A stretch of 64,000 nt of DNA from Stentor coeruleus (GCA_001970955.1 MPUH01000208.1:18139-82138); one strand, 5' to 3'; counted from the stretch's first letter, positions 43,001-52,959 are shown. Numbers and translations: made by a program. Notes: generated by a model not told the origin, from the sequence alone.

Positions 43001-44962
43001 CCCCCAAATTATGAATTAGAAGGAGGGACAAGTATCGCTTATGATGTATTTACTAAAGGAAAAAGCGAAATATTAGCGGATGCATACAGTGATAAAAGAT
43101 TTGATCCAAGCATAGATAAACTAACAGCTTATAAAACTATAAGTTTGCTTTGTGTTCCATTAGAATATAATGGGAAGAAATTTGGAATAATTCAAGTTAT
43201 CAACAAAAGGACTGGAGGGTTTAGTGAAAACGATAAAGTTAGCATGGAGAAGTTTGTTGAAACTGTATGTGTAATGTTTGAGATAATAATGTCAATGCAA
43301 AAAACTTTAGAAGAAAGATATAGGCTGCTTGCTGTAACAAGTTATATTGAAAAATATATATTTGTATTTAATGAAAAGACAAAGCTCGTTTTTTGTAGTA
43401 AACCTCCTGAAGGAATAATAGGTGTATGCTATGATGAATTAGTATCAATGAAATATCATGAATGGATGCATATAAACCCTGTTTTACTAAACGACTTTGA
43501 ATCTGTTATCCAAAACCCAGATACAAATATAAAAAAAACTTTACAAAAAATTCACAGTTTTTCAAATGAAGATGAAATAAAAGAAATTAATTATAGAATT
43601 GCTCATTTGAATTACTTTTCACCGGATTGCCTTTCTGGTATTATATTGGTTATCGAAGATTTTTCTACAATAAAAAATTTGTATCGAGAATTAAAAAATG
43701 TTAGACAAGGAGACAAACCTTTAGTTAGTCCTATAAAAACAGAAACAAAACTAAAAAGAACAATTCAAGAACTTATAAATATAAAATCACTTATTGAAAA
43801 TGAAGAAATAAAAAGCAAAATTGAAGAAGTTGTCAGCACATTGCAAATAGGGAGGTTAAGAAAATCTATTCTTATTGAAACCAATGATAAAAATATTAAA
43901 AATGTTGTATCTTTATTAGGTATCCCAAATGAATTAACTATCCCAATTAGTCCAAAAGGAGAAATGGTATCAATTATTATTAGACAACCTTCAAAGGTTA
44001 TATCCTTAGAAATTTTAAGAGACTGGGAGTTAAATGTTTTTGAAATAGAAAATCAATTTGATTATATTTTTTCTATGCTCTCTGATTTTGATCTTATTAA
44101 TCATTATCAAATCAACGAGAATTACCTTTATAGCTTTTTATCAAGGATTAAGGAAAAGTGTAATTATTGGACTAATCCTTTCCATAATTTCAATCATTGC
44201 TTTAACGTTATGCATGGAGTTTATTTACTACTTTCCTGCACTCCAAGTGGGAGCTATTTCTCAAGTATGCAAATTCTAGCCTTACTTATATCAGCAATAT
44301 GTCATGATGTTGATCATAGAGGAAAATCAAACATGTTTGAAGTAAACAGTCGTTCTCATATAGCTAACACTTATCATGATAAAAGTGTTCTTGAGCGACA
44401 TCATGCAGCAGTAACATTCTTTACACTTAATGAAAATGGTTGTGATATTTTCTCAAACTTTAGTAGAGAAAATTATATGGCAATAAGAAAAATGATTATA
44501 TCAGCTATACTTGCTACAGATATGGCAAAACATTTACATATGATCGATGAAATAACGGTTAGGTTTAAAGAACTTGGTGAAAAACCTTTTGGGACACTTG
44601 AAAATGATGCAAATAAACTTGCGGATTTGATTATACATTGTGGAGACCTTTTTCACCCATGCAAACCTTATGAAATGTATGAAGTATGGTCGGCATTAGT
44701 TTGTCAGGAGTTTTCTGTGCAGTATAAAGAAGAGATTGAAACGAAAATTCCCCCAACACCTTTTATGAAAGATCTGGAAAAACCTAATGTTTATTATGGA
44801 AATGAGATTGGATTTTTAACATATGTTATTAGGCCTTTGTGGCAAAGCGCACAGATGATTATGAGTCCGCATATTGATAAACTTGTTGAAAATATTGACA
44901 GTAATATAAATAGCATGAAAGAAAAACTTGAACAATGGAAAAAGATTGAAGGTAATAATTAG
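40010..44962 (+). CDS. multi-GAF class I cyclic nucleotide phosphodiesterase (one 15-nt intron)
   Basis: A predicted soluble enzyme of 1645 residues that hydrolyses cAMP and/or cGMP. The two frames join across the intron at 40481-40495, which lies in the middle of the first GAF domain (LAMPLI joined to DKNSNVHGCIQLYNK). At least three GAF-like domains are visible: residues about 45-215, 370-540, and a well-formed one at about 925-1105 (LLCVPLEYNGKKFGIIQVIN). A PAS-like segment follows. The C-terminal catalytic domain has metal ligands His1387 and His1391, the HDVDHRG motif at His1427/Asp1428, and Asp1541 in CGDLFHP. The glutamine that clamps the purine is likely in the LWQSAQ segment. GAF domains usually bind cyclic nucleotide, so feedback regulation is likely. 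Confidence 0.92.
40481..40495 (+). other. 15-nt intron in phosphodiesterase gene
   Basis: The sequence is GTAAAATTCATATAG, in phase 0, with A at position 10 and in-frame TAG if retained. Removing it completes a canonical GAF-domain strand pair across the junction. Confidence 0.95.
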
Positions 44963-45736
44963 GATACAACTAAATAGTTAGATATTTTAAGTATGCTTTT
45001 AAAAATCATGGCTAAGTTGGAAATTTTAAATAAGAATCAAATTGAGTTAATGGAAATATTTAAAAAATTGGAAAAATAATTAACATAGATTAAAGAATAT
45101 TGATATAAAAGGAATTAGAATGGTTTTAATTATATATCATTAACTTTATTTAAAGTAATGAAAATTAAATTGTAGTTAGAAAGTTTTAAATGAAAAATTT
45201 GTTTAAACATCCTTATCAAAAGTTGTTTGTACAAAAAAATATTTAAATCTTCTGAACTTATCAAGTAAAATATTTTAGCAAGTTAAAAAAGCATATATAA
45301 TATTCTTAAAAAAATATATTTTCATAATTTTAAGTTTATGGTATGTTTAGAAACGATGAGATGAAAATTTTATATTCTAAGATTCCACCAGATAAAACTG
45401 TGGAATATTCAGAAACCAAAGAAAAACTTTCAAGAAACAAGCAAGAACAACTTGCCAGAGTAATAAAAACAATCATATTTCTAATAGTTTATTAAATAAA
45501 CCTATCCTAAACCCTAATCCAATAAAAGCATCACACACAAACATAAAATTCTACAAATACCAATAAAATCTTAAAAAAGCCATTAAAAATCCACACATCT
45601 CATAATTTCCTCACATAACCAATAAAACTAGCACTTTTTCCAATACCACACAACAATAAAACCCGATTTATTCCCAACAACCAAATCTTCAATTTCCCTT
45701 TTTTAATGATAAATCAAACATATAAACCGTTAAAAA
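44963..45736. other. intergenic region, mostly empty
   Basis: About 770 bp. The first 100 bases after the phosphodiesterase stop are G-rich, and the last 220 bases before the coiled-coil gene are strikingly C/A-rich. A possible 50-codon ORF at 45343-45495 is listed separately. Nothing else was seen. Confidence 0.55.
45343..45495 (+). CDS. possible 50-residue tail-anchored peptide
   Basis: A short ORF of 50 codons with an ATG start and TAA stop. Its first 38 residues are hydrophilic (Lys/Glu-rich, with a KIPPDKTVEYSETKEKLS segment) and its last ten or so are hydrophobic (VIKTIIFLIVY), like a minimal tail anchor. The codon composition resembles the neighbouring genes more than it does random AT-rich sequence. 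No family is recognised, and there is no independent support for expression. Confidence 0.25.
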   Translation: MFRNDEMKILYSKIPPDKTVEYSETKEKLSRNKQEQLARVIKTIIFLIVY

Positions 45737-46597
45737 ATGCATCAAAAAACCAGATCATGCAACACACCCAACAAGCTTAATACAAGTTCACTAAAAAGTT
45801 CAACAACACCTATGAAAGCCAAAGATGTTCTTCAACCTAAAACCTCATCAAAACCCCGACAAAACATAACCCCAACACCTTATCGAGTAACACGTCCCTG
45901 TTCAGTAAGCCAAATAATTGACTTTTCTTTAAACTCATCCAATATGTTCTCAAAGCCAGTTCTTAATAAAGACAAATTCTCACCTTCCTCAATCCCAATA
46001 GCGAAATTTGATGTCCGTGCTTGCCGAGAAGAAATTTCACGTCTTGAAAGCCAATTGAATACCTCAAGTTTTATAGAAAGCAAGCTTATGCGCGATGATT
46101 GGAGAAAAGCTAAACAGTCGATAGACTTTCAAAGCCAAAACGAGATAAAAGAACATATGTCTTTTAGTATAAAACAAGATCTTGGGTTTAAAGCATTTAG
46201 AAAAAACCAGGAAAAATATGCGAGAATCCAAGAACGCAAACGTAAAGAAGAAGAGTTCCAAGCAGCCAAAGAAGCTAAACTTAAACTAGAAATCGAAACT
46301 AGAAAACAAGAATCTGATGATTTACTCAGAGAAAAAACCAGGCATAAACATATTCAAGATACACTTGAAACCAAGCGTCAACAACTTAAAAATGAAAAAA
46401 TACAAGATCGAGAAAGCTATAAAGATTACGTCGGAGTACTTAAAGAATCTTCACGTAAAGAACAAACTAGACTCAATAAAGAACGAGACTTTGATTATGC
46501 CCAAGAACTTGGAGCTAAATGGATAAAACTCCATATTTCTGATCAACAAGTTAAAGAAAATATACAAGTTGTCGATAGATTATTAAATTCATCATAG
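45737..46597 (+). CDS. coiled-coil protein with basic N-terminus, unrecognised
   Basis: A 286-residue protein. Residues 1-90 are Ser/Thr/Pro/Lys-rich and disordered-looking. From about residue 95 it forms a charged helix rich in Lys, Glu, Arg and Gln (for example KYARIQERKRKEEEFQAAKE), a likely continuous coiled coil up to about residue 255. It ends with a short helical tail. Such proteins are common among axonemal, basal-body and cortical components of ciliates, but I cannot name it. Its TAG stop is only 11 bp before the start of the next gene on the same strand. Confidence 0.78.
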   Translation: MHQKTRSCNTPNKLNTSSLKSSTTPMKAKDVLQPKTSSKPRQNITPTPYRVTRPCSVSQIIDFSLNSSNMFSKPVLNKDKFSPSSIPIAKFDVRACREEISRLESQLNTSSFIESKLMRDDWRKAKQSIDFQSQNEIKEHMSFSIKQDLGFKAFRKNQEKYARIQERKRKEEEFQAAKEAKLKLEIETRKQESDDLLREKTRHKHIQDTLETKRQQLKNEKIQDRESYKDYVGVLKESSRKEQTRLNKERDFDYAQELGAKWIKLHISDQQVKENIQVVDRLLNSS

Positions 46598-46608
46598 TGT
46601 AAATAAAA

Positions 46609-47700
46609 ATGAGCGCGTTGTATTCGTGTACTACACCACCTTCTCAAAGCAATAATATTGTAGGATTTAGATTGAAGACTGAAAAAATACCTGAAGAATA
46701 TTCATATCCTGCATCACCACTTAGATCAAAAGCTAGATATTATACTACTAGTCATAAACATATAATAAAAACAAGGAATTTGAATTTTAGTCAGAATGTT
46801 ACATTAGAAGATGAATTTGATAATATTGAAGTTATTGGAGAAGGGGTTTTTGCTATTGTATATAAAGGAAGATATTTGAAAGATAATCACTTTTATGCAA
46901 TTAAAAAATTAAAGAAACCATGTACTGGGGTTAGAGATAGAGAGAATAATATGAATGAGATTAAGAAATTAGCTATTGTGTGCTCTGGGGATACAGGAGC
47001 TGAAGAACATATTGTGAAATATTATGATGCTTGGGAAGAGGAAGGATTTTTTTATATTAGAACTGAATTGTGTGATACAACGCTGAGAAGCTATTTGGCT
47101 AGTGTTTTTATTTTAGAGGAATCTTTATTGTGGCAGTTGGTGTTTCAAGTTAGTAAAGGTTTGGAACTTATTCACAGTTATCAATACATACACCTCGATA
47201 TAAAGCCTTCAAATCTTTTCATAATAGGAAATACATTCAAAATAGGTGATTTCGGGCACATGATTGACAATTTTTCTGAAGTAATAAACGAAGGTGATAT
47301 AGCTTATGCAGCTCCAGAAGTTCTTCAAGGCATTTGTAGCCCAGCATCAGATGTTTATAGCTTAGGTTTAGTTTTATTTGAAGCAGCAACAGGTGTAGTC
47401 ATGCCAGAATGTGGCGATCAATGGCATTCATTACGTCGAGGTGAACTTCCAAAACTCCCAAAATTAAGTAAAGAACTTACCCGTTTAATGAAGCGAATGG
47501 TCCACCCAACACCTTCTGAACGTATAACAATAGAAGAAATCTTAAGTTTTAAAAGCCCTCAAAGAATAAGCATAAGCAGTAAACGAGTTTCTACAGTAAC
47601 CCCAGTCTTTGAAGTCCAAGAAATTGTTGAACCTCTTTTTATTGAACCTCGTTTAGTTGAACTAACAAAAAACTTATTCAAAACTTTTAGTTCTATGTAA
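46609..47700 (+). CDS. WEE1-family protein kinase
   Basis: A 363-residue kinase expected to phosphorylate and inhibit cyclin-dependent kinases. The kinase domain covers residues about 70-320. It has a glycine loop GEGVFAIVYKG, catalytic Lys99 in AIKKLKKP, the WEE1-type insert KKPCTGVRDRENNMNEIKKL, catalytic Asp197 in HLDIKPSNLF, DFG Asp214, and the WEE1/MYT1-type activation segment NEGDIAYAAPEVLQ. This segment and the AIKK-KKP-G pattern favour WEE1/MYT1 over other kinases. No membrane segment is present, which argues against MYT1. The N-terminal 70 residues are Ser/Thr/Pro-rich and probably regulatory. Confidence 0.87.
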   Translation: MSALYSCTTPPSQSNNIVGFRLKTEKIPEEYSYPASPLRSKARYYTTSHKHIIKTRNLNFSQNVTLEDEFDNIEVIGEGVFAIVYKGRYLKDNHFYAIKKLKKPCTGVRDRENNMNEIKKLAIVCSGDTGAEEHIVKYYDAWEEEGFFYIRTELCDTTLRSYLASVFILEESLLWQLVFQVSKGLELIHSYQYIHLDIKPSNLFIIGNTFKIGDFGHMIDNFSEVINEGDIAYAAPEVLQGICSPASDVYSLGLVLFEAATGVVMPECGDQWHSLRRGELPKLPKLSKELTRLMKRMVHPTPSERITIEEILSFKSPQRISISSKRVSTVTPVFEVQEIVEPLFIEPRLVELTKNLFKTFSSM

Positions 47701-47731
47701 AATATTGTAATTAAATTGATAGTTTATAATA

Positions 47732-48349
47732 ATGAGTCATGGTCCTGGTTTATGTGAATGCCATACAACAGCTACTGATATAGACCCGACAGGTAATGAC
47801 TTGTTGAGTTCAATTTACTTAGATGCAGTCACCTGCCTTAATGAAAGATACCCGAAATCAGGTCGGAATGTGTTTAAAATCCAAGAAAACAAACTAGAAA
47901 GTGATATAGTGTTACAAAGTTATGAAGGAGATCCTGAGCTTTTATTATACATTCCCTTTACCTGCCCCGTGAAAGTTTTATCAATTTGTGTTATAGGTGG
48001 AGGAAATGGTTCTACACCACCAGAAATGCGTATTTTTAAGAACCATGACCATTTAGACTTCTCTAACGTGGCGACAATGACCCCAGTCCAAACTTTTGAT
48101 ATTCTCGAAAACCCTTATGGTGACATAGAATACCCAACTCGAGTATCTAAATTTACAAACACCAACTCTTTATACCTTCATTTCCCTCGTAGTACTGGAG
48201 CTGATTATATAGAACTCTCTTATATCGGTATCAAAGGAGAAAGTTCAAACTATAAACGTACTGCCATAATAGCTGTTTATGAATCCAAACCAATGCCTGA
48301 AGATCACAAAGCATGGGATGAAGCATCAGGACAACATCAAGTACGATAA
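47732..48349 (+). CDS. PITHD1: PITH-domain protein (PITHD1-like)
   Basis: A single PITH domain fills this 205-residue protein. In thioredoxin-like 1 this domain binds the proteasome; stand-alone PITHD1 proteins have poorly defined roles. Conserved marks are an N-terminal Cys/His cluster (GPGLCECHTT), DLLSSIYLDAVTCLNE, LLLYIPFTCPVKVLSICVIG, PPEMRIFKNHDHLDFSN and the C-terminal ELSYIGIKGE. No thioredoxin domain precedes it, so it is PITHD1-like and not TXNL1. It is a single exon, with the start 31 bp after the kinase stop. RPN10, another proteasome factor, is about 9 kb away. Confidence 0.92.
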   Translation: MSHGPGLCECHTTATDIDPTGNDLLSSIYLDAVTCLNERYPKSGRNVFKIQENKLESDIVLQSYEGDPELLLYIPFTCPVKVLSICVIGGGNGSTPPEMRIFKNHDHLDFSNVATMTPVQTFDILENPYGDIEYPTRVSKFTNTNSLYLHFPRSTGADYIELSYIGIKGESSNYKRTAIIAVYESKPMPEDHKAWDEASGQHQVR

Positions 48350-48388
48350 TCATAAATTAGTTACCTATTCTTTATACCCAAAATCCCT

Positions 48389-48463
48389 TATCTCCTATTT
48401 TTTCCCCATAATTTTCCCCACCATTNTATCTCCTATTTTTTCCCCATAATTTTCCCCACCATT
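48389..48463. repeat. scaffold-join duplication around N at 48426
   Basis: Bases 48389-48425 and 48427-48463 are identical 37-mers around a single N, in the C-rich spacer between the PITH gene and SPT16. This is an unmerged contig overlap. Confidence 0.92.
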
Positions 48464-48573
48464 CATAATAATTTTATATACAAAATCTTATTTTACTTTT
48501 TTAACTCACTTTTACATCCTTTCTACTATAAAAACTACTTGAATCATTACCTTTAAGGTTTTGCTTATAAAAA

Positions 48574-51063
48574 ATGGAGAGCGCGGAAAAAGCAGGCAAG
48601 CTCATGGAAAAGCTCTTTGTCGTGGCCATAGAAAAAGTAGAGACTATTATAGATGAAGAGTTAAAAGAATCTCATGAAGCTGTAGCTAAAGAAATCGAAT
48701 CTGCTTTTGGAGCTGCAGTTCGTAAACTTGGCTATGTTCCTTCGAGTTGCGCTTTTCTCTCAGCACAAGTGCAAAGTGGCGGGAATTTTGACGCGAAGTA
48801 AATGTTATTCAGAAAACCAAATGATAGTTTGATTCTAAGTGGTGATCTTGTGTTTATATCTATTCGAGTTTCAGTTGACTCATGTGAGGTCCACTGCGTC
48901 CGCACCATTATTATCAACCCAACAGATGACGTAAAAAAAGCATATAATTTTTTATACGATCTAAGTCAATCTGCATCAGCTTTGCAAAAAGGTACTCCAC
49001 TATCGACGTTTTGTTCGAAACTTAGATCTGTGGCTGAAAATAAAGATCATGAACTGGCTAAGTGCCTACCTGCAAATCTGGGATATGGGTCCAAAGGAAA
49101 ATCTATTGAAGACTCATCGAAAGATATGACAATTCCAGGAGAGGTATATACAATAGCTTTAACTTTATCAGGGTTTCCAGTTACTGATGGGTTTAAATCA
49201 CAACGTTCACCGATAAGCATTGCAATTTATGACAGTTATTTTATTCAGGAAATCGGAAATTGTAAGCTTTTAACTGAAACAGTTAAAGAGTTCCAAGATA
49301 TCAGCTATAGTTTAGAAGATGAAGAAAAACCACCTCAAAAAATTGATATTACTGAACTTGAAAATAGAGGAGTTGTGAGAAGTTCAAGGCTTAGACATCA
49401 AGTTAATTCAGAACAGTTGGAAAAAGATAAGAAAAGAAAGGAAAGACAAGTTGAATTACGACAAGAAAAACAAGAGGAACTTAAGAGAAGATTTTCAGGA
49501 TATGATGCGGATAATAGAAGGGGAACAACACAACAAAAATCTCTTTGTGAGGTTGTTGCTTATTCTTCAAGAGAAAATTTCCCTGAAGCTGCTAGGAAAA
49601 ATCAGATTTATGTTGATACTAGACATGAAAGTGTACTTCTTCCGATACAAGGACAGATTGTCCCGTTCCATGTCTCGACAATAAAAAATGTTAGTAAAAA
49701 TGAAGAAGGTAAACATTTTTATTTGAGAATTAACTTCTTGCATCCAGGTGTTGGGATAATCAAAGATTCTAAATACATCCTCCCCGAACTTAAAGAACCA
49801 AATAATTTTTATATAAAAGAACTTACCTTCCGTAGCAGCAACCCAAGGAACCTAAACAATTCCTTTAAGACCTTAAAAGAACTTATCAAAAAAGTCAAAG
49901 CTATGGAAGTTGAAGAAAAGGAAAAAGGTACACTAATCGACCAAGAAAAGTTAATAATGATCAAAGGTAAAAGACCAAGTCTCCAAGATGTGACAGTAAG
50001 GCCAAATATTTCAGGTAAAAAAACCCAAGGATCCCTTGAAGGTCATCAAAACGGTATAAGATTTACATCAAACAAAGGAGATAAAGTTGATATCATATAC
50101 TCAAACATAAAACACGCAGTCTTCCAACCAGTCGAAAACGAACTTATAGTTTTAATTCACTTCAGATTAAGAAACTCCATAATGGTTGGATCTAAAAAAA
50201 CAATCGACGTTCAATTTTACACTGAAGCTGGGATACAAAGTGATGATTTAGACATGCGAAGAAGAGCTGGAATGGATTTAGATGAAATTCAAGCAGAACA
50301 ACGTGAAAGGAAATTCAAAGAAAAACTCAATAAAGAATTTAAAAACTTCGTTGAATCTGTTCAATCTATATCAGGAGAAACTGTCGATTTTGATATCCCA
50401 TATCGTGAATTAGGCTTTCATGGTGTACCTTATAGATCTAATGTTTTTATTATGCCATCAGTAAATTGTCTTATCAGCCTTATAGAACAACCATTTTTTG
50501 TTATAAGTTTAAGTGATATAGAAGTTGCACATTTTGAACGAGTCCAGTTTACTCTTAAGAACTTTGACTTAGTCCTTATTTTTAAAGATTATTCTATTAC
50601 ACCAATTAGAATCTGCACAATCCCAGCTGAGTTTTTAGAATCAATAAAAGATTGGCTTAATGATATTGATATTGTATATTCAGAAAGTTTAAATCCTTTG
50701 AATTGGGGAAATGTTATGAAAGAAATCACTAGGGATTTACAAGGGTTTATTGAAGAAGGAGGATGGGATTTCTTACAAGAAAGTGAAGATGAAGGGGAAT
50801 CTGGACAAAGTGATGATGAATTAGAGGAGGATTCTGAGTTTAATGAAGAAGATGTTGGGTCTGATGAGGTAGATGATGAAAGTGAATATAGTGATGAAAG
50901 TGAAGAGGAAAATGATGATGAGTCTGAAGCTGATTTTGATAGTGAAGATGATTCTGGACTTGAATGGGATGAACTTGAAGCTCAAGCTAAGAAAATGGAT
51001 GCAAAGAAAAACTTAAAGGTGACTAAAGAAGTCAAGCCTTCAAATAAAAGAACTAAAAAATAG
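48574..51063 (+). CDS. SPT16: FACT histone chaperone subunit SPT16, short N-terminus (one 15-nt intron)
   Basis: Large subunit of the FACT nucleosome reorganiser. Exons join across 48798-48812 into an 824-residue product. It begins in the inactive aminopeptidase-like (pita-bread) fold (AVAKEIESAFGAAVRKLGYV, then QVQSGGNFDAKKPNDS). The dimerisation segment follows (YVDTRHESVLLPIQGQIVPF, RPNISGKKTQGSLEGHQNGI), then the middle domain with tandem PH folds (KVDIIYSNIKHAVFQPVENE, IEVAHFERVQFTLKNFDLVL). It ends with the acidic, histone-binding tail and a basic Lys-rich end. Yeast and human SPT16 have about 170 more residues at the N-terminus (a creatinase-like lobe); no room for it exists between the upstream stop at 48349 and this start. 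Confidence 0.93.
48798..48812 (+). other. 15-nt intron in SPT16 gene
   Basis: The sequence is GTAAATGTTATTCAG, inserted in phase 2. If unspliced, the codon after AAG is TAA. A is at position 10 and the intron ends CAG. Removal joins FDAK to KPNDSLILSGD, matching the family alignment. Confidence 0.95.
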
Positions 51064-51585
51064 ATAATTATATATGCATAAAAATGCAGATAATAGTATT
51101 TATATATGTTATAAGAAAGTTTTTAGAAAAATATATTTGGTTTTTTTATTGATAAATCAATTCACTTAGTGAATAACCTCTAAGTTTGAGTCCTTTATCA
51201 TCTACTCTTGAAGTTTCACACAGTTTTCATTTGCTCATCCCTTCTAGAATTTCAGATAAATGAATATTATCAATTGGAGTTTTGCCAAATTCTTTAATAA
51301 AATTTAGCTGTTCTCTTGGATTCCACTTTTGAATTTAGGATTATCCGGAGAAAAGAGATTTGTGGCAATATAGTCCTTTGCATTATTTAATGATATCATA
51401 AGTAATTTATGGAAAGAGTTTAAAGTTCATCTTAAGTATACCTTAATTGGTTATTTAAGAGATTTTAAGCTTGCTCGATAATCATCTAAAAGGCTTAATT
51501 TCTTAGCTTCTATAAAACTTGTAATACGGGCCAGTTGATCTTGCTTCCAGTGAAATTCCTGAGTAAGCCGATCACTATTTCCCAT

Positions 51586-51600
51586 CTATATACATCTTAC
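51586..51600 (-). other. 15-nt intron 2 in the small coiled-coil gene
   Basis: The sense sequence is GTAAGATGTATATAG, in phase 0, with A at position 10 and a final in-frame TAG if retained. Confidence 0.85.
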
Positions 51601-51761
51601 ACTTACCGACTCGAGAGTTTTATTAATATCTTTGAGCTTTTGGTTAATTTGACCCCAGCTATCATTACTGATATATTTGAAATTTCTTATTTCTACTATA
51701 TCTGAAGTTGAATTTGCTAGGTTCACAATACATTCTCTAGCTAATTCTTTTATTTTCCCAT

Positions 51762-51776
51762 CTGATTATTTTTTAC
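51762..51776 (-). other. 15-nt intron 1 in the small coiled-coil gene
   Basis: The sense sequence is GTAAAAAATAATCAG, in phase 1, with A at position 10. It contains an in-frame TAA if retained. Confidence 0.85.
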
Positions 51777-51901
51777 ATCCTGAGCATGCAGTATTAAGCC
51801 CTTCAATAGTCTTTTCTATTTCAATATTTTTTTCTTGTAATTGATCAACAGAATTACTCATTTAAGCTTAAGAAATATTATATAAATCTAACATATAATA
51901 T

Positions 51902-52912
51902 ATGGGAGTTAATTGTTCAGGATGCGCATGCACAGGAAAAGAAACAGAACTTCACTTTGAAGTAGAATTCAATTTGCCTAGCTCTAATAAAAATCAACAG
52001 CAAATCTCTGACTTCCCTTTACCAACAAACGATCAAGTTCAATATCATTTAAAAAAAGTTATTAAAATACAATCTGTATGGAGAGGTTATAAAGCTCGAA
52101 AGCGTGTGCGTTTTTTAAAAAATAAGAAAAAGTCAACAGTGAATTATTTCACATTTGATGATTTAAGGAATACAAAAACCAGTAGCTACACTTCTGAACG
52201 TGAAGAAAGACCCGCTTATACATATAAAAGTGGTGCAGTTTATGTTGGACAATGGCGTGGGACAAATAGAGATGGTCATGGTACTCAAACATGGCCTGAT
52301 GGTGCTCGTTATGAAGGTCAATGGAAAGATAACAAAGCTCATGGTATTGGCAAATTCTGGCATGTTGATGGGGATGTTTATGAAGGTGAATGGAAAGATG
52401 ATAAAGCAAATGGTAAAGGAAAATATGTACAAGCAAATGGTGCGATATATGAAGGAGAATGGAAAGATGATGTACAACAAGGTTATGGAAAAGAAATATG
52501 GATAGACAATAGTACATATGAAGGGTATTATGTAGATGGAATAAAACATGGTTTTGGAACATATTTATGGAAAGATTTATCAAGTTATTCTGGGATGTGG
52601 GTTGATAATAGGATTAATGGAAAAGGAATATATAGATGGCCTGATGGTCGAGAATATAATGGTGAATGGAAAAATGGGGCTATGCATGGATATGGGGTTT
52701 ATACTTGGAAAGATGGGAGGAAATATGAAGGGGAGTATCAAAATGATCATAAACATGGAAAAGGTGTTTATTCTTGGGCTGATGGGAAATCATATAATGG
52801 TGGATGGAGAGGAGGTAAACAACATGGTATTGGAATAATGACTTATGCTGATGGGATAAAAAAAAAAGGACAATGGAATGATGGGAAAAGAATATGCTGG
52901 GTTGATGAGTAA
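51902..52912 (+). CDS. IQ-motif and MORN-repeat protein, probably acylated at the N-terminus
   Basis: A 336-residue protein. It begins MGVNCSGCAC, so Gly2 may be myristoylated and the cysteines palmitoylated, which would anchor it to a membrane. An IQ motif at about residues 54-72 (KIQSVWRGYKARKRVRF) should bind calmodulin or centrin. Residues about 100-330 are nine MORN repeats of about 23 residues plus a partial tenth (YEGQWKDNKAHGIGKF type). MORN proteins in ciliates are often associated with the cell cortex, basal bodies or cilia; that location here is inference. The tandem repeats also create long antisense shadow ORFs. Confidence 0.9.
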   Translation: MGVNCSGCACTGKETELHFEVEFNLPSSNKNQQQISDFPLPTNDQVQYHLKKVIKIQSVWRGYKARKRVRFLKNKKKSTVNYFTFDDLRNTKTSSYTSEREERPAYTYKSGAVYVGQWRGTNRDGHGTQTWPDGARYEGQWKDNKAHGIGKFWHVDGDVYEGEWKDDKANGKGKYVQANGAIYEGEWKDDVQQGYGKEIWIDNSTYEGYYVDGIKHGFGTYLWKDLSSYSGMWVDNRINGKGIYRWPDGREYNGEWKNGAMHGYGVYTWKDGRKYEGEYQNDHKHGKGVYSWADGKSYNGGWRGGKQHGIGIMTYADGIKKKGQWNDGKRICWVDE

Positions 52913-52959
52913 TAGTATATCTATTATTGTTTATGTTTGTAATTTTGTTTATAAATATT

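Larger units (their letters stand above)
51146..51861 (-). pseudogene. small coiled-coil gene with decayed 3' extension
   Basis: From the ATG at 51861, two 15-nt introns (51762-51776 and 51586-51600) are removed to give an intact frame of about 126 residues ending with TAA at 51451. It is a charged helical protein with MSNSVDQLQEKN and QINQKLKDINKTLESV segments. Protein-like sequence continues beyond that stop: a segment around NNAKDYIATNLFSPDNPKF, a one-base shift near 51320, then a segment with NFIKEFGKTPIDNIHLSEIL, another TGA, and an end at 51146. Two stops, a shift and a further stop suggest a once longer gene that has decayed at its 3' half. The short N-terminal product may still be made. 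The family is not recognised. It is divergent from the MORN gene across 40 bp. Confidence 0.6.

Noticed and set aside
44058-44279. 73-codon hydrophobic ORF inside the phosphodiesterase gene
   Set aside because: It is a +1 frame shadow of the conserved catalytic domain.
44990-45080. 23-codon ORF starting MAKLEILNKN after the phosphodiesterase
   Set aside because: Too short and without any feature to support it; more likely 3' untranslated sequence.
52149-52583. Long His- and Ile-rich ORFs antisense to the MORN gene
   Set aside because: They mirror the periodic MORN codons; the periodic pattern removes stops in other frames.
52927-52959. Eleven-residue N-terminal extension of the 590-residue protein
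   Set aside because: The hydrophobic stretch starts 14 bp after the previous stop and reads like AT-rich leader; the ATG at 52960 is preferred, though the upstream start is not excluded.
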